Origin: Bacteroidales bacterium UBA1197
Lineage (GTDB): Bacteria > Bacteroidota > Bacteroidia > Bacteroidales > UBA932
Direction: 5' to 3'
DNA length: 21,728 nucleotides
Assembly (NCBI GenBank): GCA_002309995.1
Contig: DBYB01000037.1
Coordinates: 1 to 21,728 of the forward strand
A program made the position numbers and the translations under genes. Under the pieces are notes generated by a model. It did not search any database and was not told the origin of the DNA. It saw nothing but the letters and a program-made list of their open reading frames with translations. Positions 5,789 through 15,700 of this stretch are shown here, piece by piece. Position 1 is the stretch's first letter, and the number at the start of each line of letters is the position of its first letter.

Positions 5789-6549
5789 TGGAAGGCCGCT
5801 CGCAGGTATATTTCGTATCCGATGTGCATCTGGGCCTGCGCACTGCAGACCCGCAGGAGCGCGAGGCCCGTTTCCTGGACTTCCTCAAGAGCATCCCGCG
5901 CGACTCCCTGGCTCTGTATCTTCTGGGCGACATCTGGGATTTCTGGTATGAATACCGCGACGTAGTGCCCCGAGAGGGTGCCCGGGTAGTCGCTGAACTG
6001 ATTGCCCTGATGGATGCCGGAGTGCAGGTGTATTTCTTCCCCGGCAACCACGATATGTGGTGCTTCTCGTTCTTCGAGAGCCTGGGTATGAAGCGCTGCA
6101 CGCAGCCCCAGCTGGTCGAGATAGGCGGGAAGTCTTTCTGCCTGGGTCACGGTGACGGGCTGGGCGGCGGCAGCTTCAGTTACCGTTTCCTTAACTATTT
6201 GTTTACCAGTAAATTCATACAGTTCTGCTTCAGCCTCCTGCATCCCTGGCTGGCGTACCGCCTGGGTATGGGCTGGTCCGGCGGCAAGCGGGAGAAGCAC
6301 GACAAATACCATTTCAAGGGCGAGAGCGAGCCTCTCTACCGCTTCGCCCTGGAGCAGTCCTCACAGGTTCACGTTGACTACTTCATCTTCGGCCACTTCC
6401 ACGATACCGTCGATATGGCGCTGCCCTCCGGATCCCGCCTCATAGTCCTGGAAGACTGGCTCTCCGGCGGCACCCCTCACGCCGTCTTCGACACCGCTAG
6501 CGGCGCGCTCACCATCCTAACGGCGTCCGTGCGAAAACATATTATCTAA
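5788..6549 (+). CDS. lpxH: UDP-2,3-diacylglucosamine diphosphatase, LpxH-like metallophosphoesterase
   Basis: A protein of 253 residues. Its ATG shares one base with the uppP stop. LpxH cleaves UDP-2,3-diacylglucosamine to lipid X and UMP, the fourth step of lipid A synthesis, at the inner face of the cytoplasmic membrane. The calcineurin-like metal sites are all visible: SDVHLG (D12, H14), GDIWDFW (D48), PGNHDM (N87, H88), GHGDG (H121) and GHFH (H203, H205). The WDFW segment and the basic, aromatic insert at about 140-180 are typical of LpxH-type rather than generic phosphoesterases. The length fits. Its location after uppP places two envelope-lipid phosphatases in one operon. The symbol is given by homology; Bacteroidota LpxH homologues are divergent. 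Confidence 0.85.
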   Translation: MEGRSQVYFVSDVHLGLRTADPQEREARFLDFLKSIPRDSLALYLLGDIWDFWYEYRDVVPREGARVVAELIALMDAGVQVYFFPGNHDMWCFSFFESLGMKRCTQPQLVEIGGKSFCLGHGDGLGGGSFSYRFLNYLFTSKFIQFCFSLLHPWLAYRLGMGWSGGKREKHDKYHFKGESEPLYRFALEQSSQVHVDYFIFGHFHDTVDMALPSGSRLIVLEDWLSGGTPHAVFDTASGALTILTASVRKHII

Positions 6550-6564
6550 TTACAAAAATTGTAT

Positions 6565-6572
6565 TATATTTG
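6565..6572 (+). promoter_or_regulatory. -7 promoter box upstream of the starch utilisation operon
   Basis: TATATTTG matches TAnnTTTG and lies in the 55-base gap between lpxH and the transporter gene, 32 bases before its ATG. The predicted leader is about 28 bases. No clear -33 TTTG is seen, which would suit a promoter that needs an activator, but no operator motif can be identified. Confidence 0.5.
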
Positions 6573-6604
6573 TCGGTCAAACACGTGATTGATTAACACC
6601 AAAA

Positions 6605-7939
6605 ATGGCCGATAAACGCAATTTGTCTTTCTGGCAGATGTTCAACCTGAGCTTCGGGTTTTTCGGGGTTCAGATTGCCTACGCGCTGCAGAGCGCCAAT
6701 ATCAGCCGCATATTCGCCACGCTGGGGGCTGATCCGCATCAGCTCAGCTTCTTCTGGATACTGCCGCCCCTTATGGGTATGATAGTGCAGCCGTTCATCG
6801 GCAAGTGGTCGGACCGCACCTGGACAAAGATGGGCCGCCGCAAGCCGTACCTGCTTGCCGGGGCCATCGTGGCCGTGCTCGTGATGGTGCTGCTGCCCAA
6901 CGCAGGCAGCTTCAACCTCTCTACGGCATACGTATTCCTGGGCCTCAACGCGGCAATGTGGTTCGGCCTGTTCTCGCTGATTTTCCTCGACACTTCCATC
7001 AACGTGGCTATGCAGCCATTCAAGATGATGGTCGGCGATATGGTGAGCGAGAAGCAGAAAGCCACTGCCTACAGCATCCAGAGCTTCCTGTGCAACGCAG
7101 GCTCACTCGTGGGATACCTCTTCCCTATCTTCTTCACCTGGATAGGCATAGCCAACACCGCACCTGAGGGAGTGATTCCCGCAAGCGTGGTGTATAGCTT
7201 CTACTGCGGGGCCGCCATCCTCATCGCGTGCGTTCTCTATACCTTCCTGAAGGTCAAGGAGATGCCTCCGGCAGAGTACGCCGAGTTCCACGGGATAGAC
7301 AAAGCCAAATCCGAAGAAAAGAAATCGGAAGGCCTGCTCAAACTGCTCGTCAAGGCGCCCAAGACTTTCTGGACCGTGGGCCTGGTGCAGTTCTTCTGCT
7401 GGGCCGCGTTCCTCTATATGTGGACCTACACCAACGGAGCAATAGCTCACAGCTGCTGGGGCACCACGGACGTAGCCTCCGCCGAATACCAGGCAGCAGG
7501 CAACTGGGTCGGAGTACTCTTCGCCGTGCAGGCGGTGGGCTCCATACTCTGGGCACTGGTTATCCCCCGCTTCAATAACCTCAGGGTCGCCTACGCGGTG
7601 AGTCTCCTGGCCGGAGCCGCCGGCTTCGTGTCCACCCTGTTCATACACAACCAGTACCTGCTCTTTGGGAGTTACTTCCTGATCGGCTTCGCCTGGGCCG
7701 CGATGCTCGCCCTGCCGTTCACCTTCCTCACCAATTCGCTCGAGGGCAATCCCTATATGGGCAGCTATCTGGGCCTGTTCAACTGCACCATCTGCCTGCC
7801 GCAGATTGTCGCCGCCGCCACCGGCGGAGCCGTAATCTCCCTCGTGGGAGGCAGCCAGGGCGCGATGCTGGTTATCGCCGGCGTCCTGCTTGTACTGGGA
7901 GCGTGCAGCGTCTGTCTCGTTAAAACCAATCAAAAATAA
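6605..7939 (+). CDS. MFS sugar transporter, SLC45/GPH-like, probable maltose or maltodextrin importer
   Basis: A protein of 444 residues with about 12 hydrophobic segments. The first loop region holds GKWSDRTWTKMGRRKPYLLAG, a form of the MFS signature D-R-x-G-R-R-(K/R)-P that is typical of the SLC45/GPH-like sucrose and maltose transporters. A charged central loop (about residues 217-245, KVKEMPPAEYAEFHG and then Lys/Glu-rich) divides the two six-helix halves. Polar and aromatic helix residues at NISRIF (N-terminus) and MWTYTNGAI are consistent with sugar binding. It opens the starch operon, 10 bases before SusC, which suggests it brings the maltose or short maltodextrins released in the periplasm across the inner membrane. 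The substrate is inferred from context. Confidence 0.85.
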   Translation: MADKRNLSFWQMFNLSFGFFGVQIAYALQSANISRIFATLGADPHQLSFFWILPPLMGMIVQPFIGKWSDRTWTKMGRRKPYLLAGAIVAVLVMVLLPNAGSFNLSTAYVFLGLNAAMWFGLFSLIFLDTSINVAMQPFKMMVGDMVSEKQKATAYSIQSFLCNAGSLVGYLFPIFFTWIGIANTAPEGVIPASVVYSFYCGAAILIACVLYTFLKVKEMPPAEYAEFHGIDKAKSEEKKSEGLLKLLVKAPKTFWTVGLVQFFCWAAFLYMWTYTNGAIAHSCWGTTDVASAEYQAAGNWVGVLFAVQAVGSILWALVIPRFNNLRVAYAVSLLAGAAGFVSTLFIHNQYLLFGSYFLIGFAWAAMLALPFTFLTNSLEGNPYMGSYLGLFNCTICLPQIVAAATGGAVISLVGGSQGAMLVIAGVLLVLGACSVCLVKTNQK

Positions 7940-7949
7940 TACAAACCCG

Positions 7950-10943
7950 ATGAAAAAATATTCACTTGCAATCATGCTCCTCCTTGGCCTCAGCCTTGTA
8001 GCGCAAGCTCAGGGCTACAACATCAAGGGTGTAGTGGAAGATGCCCTCGGCCCCGTCATCGGAGCCACCGTAATGGAAAAGGGCACCACTACCGGCACCT
8101 CGACGGGCCTGGACGGAGAATTCGCACTTACCGTATCGGGGCCTGACGCCATCGTGGAGGTAAGCTGCATCGGCTATGCCAGCCACAGCTGGAAGGCCTC
8201 CGAGGTTCCCGCCAACATCTTCCTCACAGAAGATTCCGAGTACCTCAGCGACGTGGTCGTCATCGGTTACGGTTCCCAGAAGAAGAAAGAGGTGACCGGA
8301 TCCGTGGCTTCAATCAAGAGCGAAGACTTCAACGCCGGCGTGAAGACCAACCCGATGGGACTCCTGCAGGGCAAGGTGGCCGGCCTCAATGTCATCAAGA
8401 CGACCTCAGACCCTACGAGCACCGGTTACAACATCCAGATCCGAGGCTTCTCGACCCTGGACAAGGGTACCGGCACCAGCCCGCTGTTCATCGTGGACGG
8501 CGTGCCCGTGAGCAACATCGACAACATCTCCCCGGACGAAATCGCCTCGATGGACGTGCTTAAGGACGGTTCCGCAGCCGCAATCTACGGTACCAGGGGT
8601 ACTAACGGCGTTATCATCATCACCACCAAGCGCGGCGAGGCATTCTCCGACGTGGTGAACACGCACGTGGAGTATTCCGGATACGCGTCCGCATCCGTGC
8701 GCAACGCAAGCACCGGTATGGCCACGGCCGAGCAGTTCCGCAACCTCGCCGACCTGTCCGGCGGCAAGGCTGTCGGCAACGTCTATACCGGCCCCAACGG
8801 TGAGACCTACAACACAGACTGGCTCTCCGAGGTGTGCCGCCCTGCAGCCATCGCCCACAACCACAACGTTGCCATTTCCGGCTCGTCCAGCAAGTTCAAC
8901 TACCGTGCGGCCCTGAATTACAAGAACGCCGAGGGTATAGCCAAGACTACCAACCGTAACGAGGTGATGGCAAAACTGGCCGCCGGCCAGAAGGCTCTCG
9001 ACGGCTGGCTCGACCTGCAGTACGACCTCAGCTATATGCGCTACCGCAACGACTACTTCTGCGGCGACTTCAAGAACGCAGCCCTGCTGAACCCCACCTA
9101 TCCCGTGATGGACCCCTCCTCCCCCAACGGCTACTACGACCGCTCCGAGGAGACCGGATTCGTGAACCCGGTGGAGAATATGAACCAGAAGGAATCCTAT
9201 GCAGACGGCAACTACTTCCGCGGCAGCATCAAGGCGACCGTTAACATCAAGCCCGTGCAGGGCCTGAAGGTCAGCGGATTCGCGGCTATTGAGGAAGGTG
9301 ACAACTACGGCTACTGGTACAACAGCGTGGTCAATACCGACGCCGCCGGTTCCGAGAAGGCCGGCCGCAGCGGCAACAGCGAGTTCAACAAGCTGTTCGA
9401 ACTCACCGCCGACTGGGCGCGCACCTTCGACGGGCACAGCCTGGCCGTGGTAGCAGGCGTATCCTACCAGAACTTCCTGTACGACTCCTCCAGTATGTCC
9501 AACAAGGGTTTCGCCGCCCCGGACGTGATGAAGTACTTCAAGATGGGAGATGGCGACGCCTCCAAGAAGTATATGGAGATGGGATCTGACCGCAATTCGC
9601 ACACCCTCATCGCCCAGTTCGCGCGCGCGAATTATAATTACAAGGAGAAGTACCTGCTGTCGGCCTCCCTGCGCCGTGAGGGTTCCTCGCGCTTCGGAGC
9701 CAACCACAAGTGGGGCCTCTTCCCTGCCGTGAGCGCCGGCTGGCGTGTGAGCGGCGAGGACTTCATGAAGGACGCCACCTGGGTGGACGACCTCAAGGTC
9801 CGCGCGGGCTTCGGCGTGACCGGTAACGACCTCGGCAGCGACCTGCGCAGCGTGGAGCTCCTCTCCAACGGCGGAACTTTCTGGTACGACGGAGCTTACG
9901 TTTACACTTACACCGTGAGCCAGAACGTCAATCCCGACATCCGCTGGGAGAAGAAGTACGAGTACAACCTCGGTGTTGACTTCTCTCTCCTGAAGGACCG
10001 CCTGTACGGTAGCCTCGACCTGTACTACCGTCACACCACCGACCTTCTGTGGGACTATGAGGTTCCTACGCCTCCCTACCAGTATCCTACCTTGCTCGCC
10101 AACGCGGGCCAGATGGACAGCTTCGGTGCGGAGCTCAGCCTCAGCTACGTAGCGGTTAAGACCAACGACCTCACCTGGACCACCACTCCTACGATTTCGT
10201 TCAACCGCAACAAGATCACCCGTCTCTCCGACCCCGACAAGGGATTCAACTACACACAGACCACTTCCGGCGGCGTTGGCGAGAACGGTATTATGAACAC
10301 CGACACCCAGATTCTCGTCGAAGGCGAGGCCGTGGGCACTTTCTACGGCTACAAGTTCTTCGGAATCAATCCGAACACCGGTATGTGGACCTATCTCAAG
10401 CCCGACCAGGGCGACGGCGTGGCCCGTTACTGCGACGAGAGTACGGCAGTGGAAGGCGACCGCCAGGTGCTTGGCAACGCCCAGCCCATTTTCACCTACG
10501 GTTGGAATAACACCCTCCGCTGGAAGAACCTGGACGTGACCATGTTCCTCCGCGGCGTGGTCGGCAACAAGATACTCAACGTTACCCGCTGGGCATACGG
10601 TCCCATGAAGGCCAATAACAAGAACGTCTTCATGAAAGATGTTAACGGTGCGAACACCACTCTCACCCAGAAGGCCCTCTTCTCCGACTACTACCTGGAG
10701 GACGGCACTTATATGAAACTCGACAACCTTACCGTGGGTTACACCGTTCCCCTCAATGAGAACAAGTATATCCGCAGCGCACGCTTCTACGTGACCGGTC
10801 AGAACCTCCTCACGCTTACCTCCTACAGCGGCCAGGATCCGGAAGTCAACACTACTTCCGTGTGGAACGGCGGCATCGACTACTGCTCGTTCTACCCGCC
10901 CGTGGCAACCTTCCTCGTAGGTCTGAACCTCACTCTGTTCTAA
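7950..10943 (+). CDS. SusC-like TonB-dependent outer-membrane oligosaccharide transporter
   Basis: A protein of 997 residues from the ATG at 7950; an in-frame TTG at 7890 lies inside the previous gene. A signal peptide (MKKYSLAIMLLLGLSLVAQAQG) is followed by a carboxypeptidase-regulatory-like beta domain (about 24-100, IKGVVEDALGPVIGATV). The TonB-dependent plug comes next, with VVVIGYGSQKKKEVTGSVAS, IRGFSTL, PLFIVDGVPV and DVLKDGSAAAIYGTRG, and then a 22-strand type barrel ending in aromatic FLVGLNLTLF. This is the SusC order without an N-terminal STN signalling domain. It imports oligosaccharides at the expense of TonB energy and forms a complex with SusD, encoded 15 bases downstream. The neighbouring amylase and alpha-glucosidase imply alpha-1,4-glucans as substrate. 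Confidence 0.95.
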   Translation: MKKYSLAIMLLLGLSLVAQAQGYNIKGVVEDALGPVIGATVMEKGTTTGTSTGLDGEFALTVSGPDAIVEVSCIGYASHSWKASEVPANIFLTEDSEYLSDVVVIGYGSQKKKEVTGSVASIKSEDFNAGVKTNPMGLLQGKVAGLNVIKTTSDPTSTGYNIQIRGFSTLDKGTGTSPLFIVDGVPVSNIDNISPDEIASMDVLKDGSAAAIYGTRGTNGVIIITTKRGEAFSDVVNTHVEYSGYASASVRNASTGMATAEQFRNLADLSGGKAVGNVYTGPNGETYNTDWLSEVCRPAAIAHNHNVAISGSSSKFNYRAALNYKNAEGIAKTTNRNEVMAKLAAGQKALDGWLDLQYDLSYMRYRNDYFCGDFKNAALLNPTYPVMDPSSPNGYYDRSEETGFVNPVENMNQKESYADGNYFRGSIKATVNIKPVQGLKVSGFAAIEEGDNYGYWYNSVVNTDAAGSEKAGRSGNSEFNKLFELTADWARTFDGHSLAVVAGVSYQNFLYDSSSMSNKGFAAPDVMKYFKMGDGDASKKYMEMGSDRNSHTLIAQFARANYNYKEKYLLSASLRREGSSRFGANHKWGLFPAVSAGWRVSGEDFMKDATWVDDLKVRAGFGVTGNDLGSDLRSVELLSNGGTFWYDGAYVYTYTVSQNVNPDIRWEKKYEYNLGVDFSLLKDRLYGSLDLYYRHTTDLLWDYEVPTPPYQYPTLLANAGQMDSFGAELSLSYVAVKTNDLTWTTTPTISFNRNKITRLSDPDKGFNYTQTTSGGVGENGIMNTDTQILVEGEAVGTFYGYKFFGINPNTGMWTYLKPDQGDGVARYCDESTAVEGDRQVLGNAQPIFTYGWNNTLRWKNLDVTMFLRGVVGNKILNVTRWAYGPMKANNKNVFMKDVNGANTTLTQKALFSDYYLEDGTYMKLDNLTVGYTVPLNENKYIRSARFYVTGQNLLTLTSYSGQDPEVNTTSVWNGGIDYCSFYPPVATFLVGLNLTLF

Positions 10944-10958
10944 AAAATTCCGCGAAAG

Positions 10959-12686
10959 ATGAAAAAGATTGTCATTACCATACTGGCCGCCGCCCTGGCT
11001 CTTCCCATCCTCAATTCCTGCGACGGAATGCTGGAAGAAGTGAACTACGGCAACCCTACCACGGCCGACCTTATGACCAACGAGGCCAACGTTCCCCTTC
11101 TCGTGGGACAGTGCTACGCAGAAGTGAAATGGCTCCACGACCACTGGGGATACTGGGGAGTCGTGACACTTACTGCCGACGAAGGCCTCTGCCCTACCCG
11201 CGTGCCCGATGACGACTGGGCCGACGGTGGCTACTGGCGCAACCTCAACACCCACAACTGGAACGAGATGGGCGGCGCATTCCGCAACATCTGGGAGACC
11301 ACCATTGCGGGCGCGGTGCTCTGCAACAAGCTCATAAAGACACTCAACGACTACAAGTCCTCGATGTCGGACCAGGTTCACGCACAGTATGTGGGCGAGC
11401 TCGAAGTTATGCGCAGCTACTATTATTATATGCTGTTCGACTGCTTCGGCCGCATCCCCTACCTGGAGGAGTTCGTTAACAAGGCCGACCCTCTTATGGA
11501 GCCCAACGACGTGTGGTCGCACCTCGTGAACTGCCTGGAGAAGAACGCCCCCAACCTGCCGGCCGTGAAGGACGACGCAAGCCGCGCCCTCAACTACGGT
11601 CGCGCCACCCAGGGTCTCGCCTATTCCCTGCTGGCCCGCCTGTATCTCAACGCAGAGTCGTTCGGATGCACCCCCGCCAACATCAGCATCGACAACACCC
11701 ACACTACGCCCATCAACGCCCCGGCAGACTTCTACACCAACGCCGTGCGCTGCTGCGACGCCGTGATTGACGCCAAGTCCTACTCTATCGAGCCCGACTA
11801 CTTCACTAACTTCAAGATAGACAACGCCGACTCCAAGGAGAACATCTTCGTGATAGTTGAGAACGGCGAGGCCAACATAGACGAGCGCTCAGGCGGCGAC
11901 GGAATGATGCTCAACAAGCTCCGCATCGCCCTGCTCACGCTCAACTACAACCATCAGAAGACCTACAACATGATGGAGACCCCTTGGAACGGATTCTGCG
12001 CCAGGCCTTCCTTCATAGACCGCTTCGCCGCCTCCGACGTGCGCGGCCCCGGCAACGAGGGCAAGGGCACCAACGACACCAAGCAGTGGGGCTGGTTCCT
12101 CGGGCCCATCTACGATGCCTCCGGCAATCTCTGCAAGGATAAGGACGAAGACAAGTCCGACGCCATCATCATCAAGGACGTGACCTCCCTGGTGGAGGCT
12201 TCCGACCTGGAGGGCGCCCGCTGCATCAAGTATGAAATCGACAAGTCCGGCAAGTACAAATACAGCGAGAACGACTTCGTACTCTTCCGCTACGCAGACG
12301 TGCTGTGGATGAAGGAAGAGGCCATACTCCGTGGCGGCGCCGGCACCTCCGGCTGGGACTCGCCCGACTTTGTAACGCTCCGCAAGAGGGCTTTCGCTTA
12401 CGACACCAATCCTTCCGCCTCCTACGAGACCGCTTACCCGCAGGTTCGCACGCTCGACGGCATCCTGGACGAGCGCGGACGCGAGTTCGCCTGGGAGAAC
12501 ATGCGTCGCCGCGACCTCATACGCTTCGGCAAATTCAACGATTCCAACTATGTGGAGTTCATCACCGCAAAGGATGACTACCGCAAGTGGTTCCCCATAC
12601 CTTACAAGATTCTGGAAAAGTCCGTACTTGATGAGAACGGCAATCACATATGGACACAGAATCCTGGTTATCCCACAAGTCTATAA
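10959..12686 (+). CDS. SusD-like surface glycan-binding lipoprotein (RagB/SusD family)
   Basis: A protein of 575 residues with a lipoprotein signal (lipid cysteine about C21, LNSC). SusD proteins lie as a lid over the SusC barrel and capture oligosaccharide. Family features: an early MLEE-x-x-Y-x-N-P-T segment, the helical TPR-like core (NIWETTIAGAVLCNKLIKTL; GELEVMRSYYYYMLFDCFGRIPYL), RATQGLAYSLLARLYLNAESF, and the C-terminal LDERGREFAWENMRRRDLIRFG and QNPGYPT blocks that are near-invariant in the family. Aromatic residues near the N-terminus (HDHWGYWGVVTLTADEG; DDDWADGGYWRNL) would suit stacking on a starch helix, but I cannot prove which ones bind. It is translated from the same message as SusC. 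Confidence 0.95.
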   Translation: MKKIVITILAAALALPILNSCDGMLEEVNYGNPTTADLMTNEANVPLLVGQCYAEVKWLHDHWGYWGVVTLTADEGLCPTRVPDDDWADGGYWRNLNTHNWNEMGGAFRNIWETTIAGAVLCNKLIKTLNDYKSSMSDQVHAQYVGELEVMRSYYYYMLFDCFGRIPYLEEFVNKADPLMEPNDVWSHLVNCLEKNAPNLPAVKDDASRALNYGRATQGLAYSLLARLYLNAESFGCTPANISIDNTHTTPINAPADFYTNAVRCCDAVIDAKSYSIEPDYFTNFKIDNADSKENIFVIVENGEANIDERSGGDGMMLNKLRIALLTLNYNHQKTYNMMETPWNGFCARPSFIDRFAASDVRGPGNEGKGTNDTKQWGWFLGPIYDASGNLCKDKDEDKSDAIIIKDVTSLVEASDLEGARCIKYEIDKSGKYKYSENDFVLFRYADVLWMKEEAILRGGAGTSGWDSPDFVTLRKRAFAYDTNPSASYETAYPQVRTLDGILDERGREFAWENMRRRDLIRFGKFNDSNYVEFITAKDDYRKWFPIPYKILEKSVLDENGNHIWTQNPGYPTSL

Positions 12687-12710
12687 CACTTTTTATCCTT
12701 TTTAATCATT

Positions 12711-15700
12711 ATGAAGAAAGCATTACTTTTTGCAATTGCAGCTTTCGGTTTCATCGCAGTAACATCCTGCGAACCGGAAGAAACTATCGATTGGGATAAG
12801 GTAACAGTGGACGGCTTCTATGTAGCCGGCCCCGCTACCGGATCCGATGACATCAAGAACGAATGTGTGATGGCAGCCGGCTTCAACGAGGACACCAAGG
12901 AAGTCCGCGACGGTATGTACGAGAAGTACATCGTTCTCGAAGCAGACAAGGACTTCTTCCTCCTCTACAACGACGGCGGCAAGAAGGAGCGCTACAGCGC
13001 TGCCCTTTCCGAGTTCGTAACCCCTCTCGAGGAAGCTTATGACAACAACCCCGAGAAGGTGATGAAGGGTACCCTTGTCACCGGCAATGACGCTCCCGCT
13101 ATGAAGGTTGCGAAGACCGGTCTGTACCACATCGTGCTCGACATCAACAAGGCCGGCGACCTCAAGGAGCCTCAGATCGTGCTCCTCGACGCCTCCGACT
13201 TCGGTGTGCGCGGCGCCATGAACGGATGGGGATTCACCTCCTCCGATCCCAAGCCCGAGTTCTCCAACGAAGGCACCACCTTCACCTTCAAGGATCAGGA
13301 AATGCCGAAGGGCGGTGAGTTCAAGTTCGCTACCGGCAACTACTGGAAAGTTACCCTCGACGATGCAGGTAAGGTAAAGGCTGAGGTCTCCCTTGCAGAA
13401 GGCATGACCCTCAACGGCGCCAACCTCAAGGTTGACAAGGCCGGCAAGTACGACATCACCCTTACTTTCAAGCTTGCACAGGGTTCCTTCGACAAGAACT
13501 TCTCCTACACCGCCGTTTGCACCGAGGAGTCCAAACTCCCTGAGGAGATGTATATGATCGGCGATGGTATCGCCGGCTGGGGCCTCGAGGACAATCCTTC
13601 CCAGGCCGTTGCAATGCACCCGTTCCACAGCCAGCCCGGCATGTTCTGGGCCATCCGCTACATCGAGGCAGGCAAGGAATTCAAGTTCAGCCAGAACAAC
13701 ACCAAGTGGGGCGCCGACTTCACCGACCTCGGTAACGGCACCGGCTTCACTGTAGCTAACGGCAACTGCTCCGTAGCAGAGAGCGGCCTCTACACCCTCC
13801 AGGTTGACATGGTCAACAGCAGGGTTATCGTGGAGCCCGCAGTCATCGTCGGTATGGCCGATCCTTTCGGCAACCCCAACTGGTCTATCGAACTGGAAGC
13901 CGCACGCTTCACCATCGACGGCAAGCTCGCATACTTCACCACCGTTGGTGCCGGCGACCAGATCCGCACCTGCGTATCCTGCACCCTCAACCAGGATTGG
14001 TGGCACGCCGAGTTCATCCCTAAGGATGGCGGCATCGTTTACCGCGAGGGCGGCGGCGATCCTGAGAAGGTTGCTGTAACCCCCGGTCTCAAGATCACCT
14101 ACGACTTCAATGCAGGCACCTCTTCCGTAGAGGAGGCAGCTGTCGGCGGCGGCATCAGCAGCGCTGAAGCTCTCCTTTCCTGGCTTGCCAACCCTACCTC
14201 CGACGCTAAGCTCGAGGCCGACATCGACCTCACCGGCAAGGAGATTCCCGCAGCCGAGGCTACCGGAAACTTCGACGGCAACGGTCACACCATCACCGTC
14301 AGCAACCTCGCAGTTCCTGTTATCGCAGTTGCCAAGGGAGAAGTGAAGAACGTCACCTTCGCAGGTTCCTTCGCAGGAACTCCCGGTGAGAGCAAGTTCG
14401 TTCTCGCCCCTATCGGCAAGAGCTATGGTCCCGTTGAGAACGTCATCAACAAGGCCAGCGTTACCGTGTCAGGCCCTGCTGCCTACGATGCAGAGCAGAA
14501 TGGCGGCGCACTCGTCGCCGGTGTCGTCGGTGAGGTTTACGGAGCCCTCAAGGGCTGCAAGAACGAGGGTAAGATTGCTGTTGACGCCTCCGGAAAGGAC
14601 ACCGGTTCCATCATCGTGGCTGGTGTTGCCTCCGTCGCCGGCGCAGCAGTTGAAGGTTGCGAGAACAGCGGCGAGATCAGCCTCGTGGCCGGCTCTCCTC
14701 TCGGACGCACCAAAGGCCTGACCGAGGTTGCCATGAAGTACGCCCCCGTCAGCTCAGTCGCAGGCGTAGTTACTTATGCTGTCAGCGATGCCGATCATGC
14801 CGTAACCGTTACGAATTGCAACAACAACGGCAAGATCAGCTTTACCTATGACAACCTGCACGAGAACAGCGCCGAAGTTAGCCGTTCTGCTGTTGCCGGC
14901 GTAGTGGCCAACTCCGGCGGTGACATCACCAACTGCAACAACACCGGTGCAATCTATGCTAAGATGGTTGCAGCAGACCGCAGCGTTGCCTATAACGCAA
15001 AGAACATCATCCTTCATGCTGCCGGCGTCCAGGGCATCGATTACTTCGTAAAGAAGATCAAGTCCGCCGTTGACCAGAACGAGACTTCCGTTATCAACTG
15101 CACCAACTCGGGCAACATCTATGTGGATTCCGACCTGACCAAGTCCAACAACACCGCTGGCGGCGTATCCGCATGGCCTTCTGCAGAAGATGCCAAGGCA
15201 GTCAATACTATTATCAAGGACTGCGTCAACTCCGGTAATATCGAAATCAAGGGCCTCCTGCTCATCCGCTGCGGCGGTATCGCCGGTGGTACCAACTCCA
15301 TCGAGAACTGCAAGAATACCGGTAACATCACCGTCGAAGGTTGCTCCGACAAGTCCGCTTTCGGCCTTATCAACGGCTTCCACACTCAGCTTCACACCCT
15401 TAAGAACTGCGAAGCCAGTGGAAAACTGGAGTGCAAGGCTGACATTTCCGCCAATGGACAGACTGGCGGTATCGGTGGTCTCATCGGTGGTCTCGGCAAC
15501 GTGGCCAATACCGTTTGCGAAGGCTGCAAGGTCAATGCTACCATCGTTGGAACAGAGAAGACCCAGGCGGGCCTCATTCTCGGATTCTTCAACGGCAATA
15601 GCAAGGCCATCAACGTCGGCACAGCTGAAAGCCCTGTTACCGTGGCAGGCAGCGTAAACGGCGTTGCAGCTACCGCTGACAACTATCAGACCCTGCTCTT

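Noticed and set aside
8406..11702. A 1098-codon open frame on the minus strand across SusC and SusD
   Set aside because: It is antisense to two well-recognised genes; its translation is a Val/Gly/His-rich shadow without domains. It stays open because the sense genes rarely use the codons that give stops on the other strand in this GC-rich DNA.
12723..14288. A 521-codon minus-strand frame opposite the SusE/F-like gene
   Set aside because: Low-complexity antisense translation with no recognisable domain or signal, over a clearly coding plus-strand gene.
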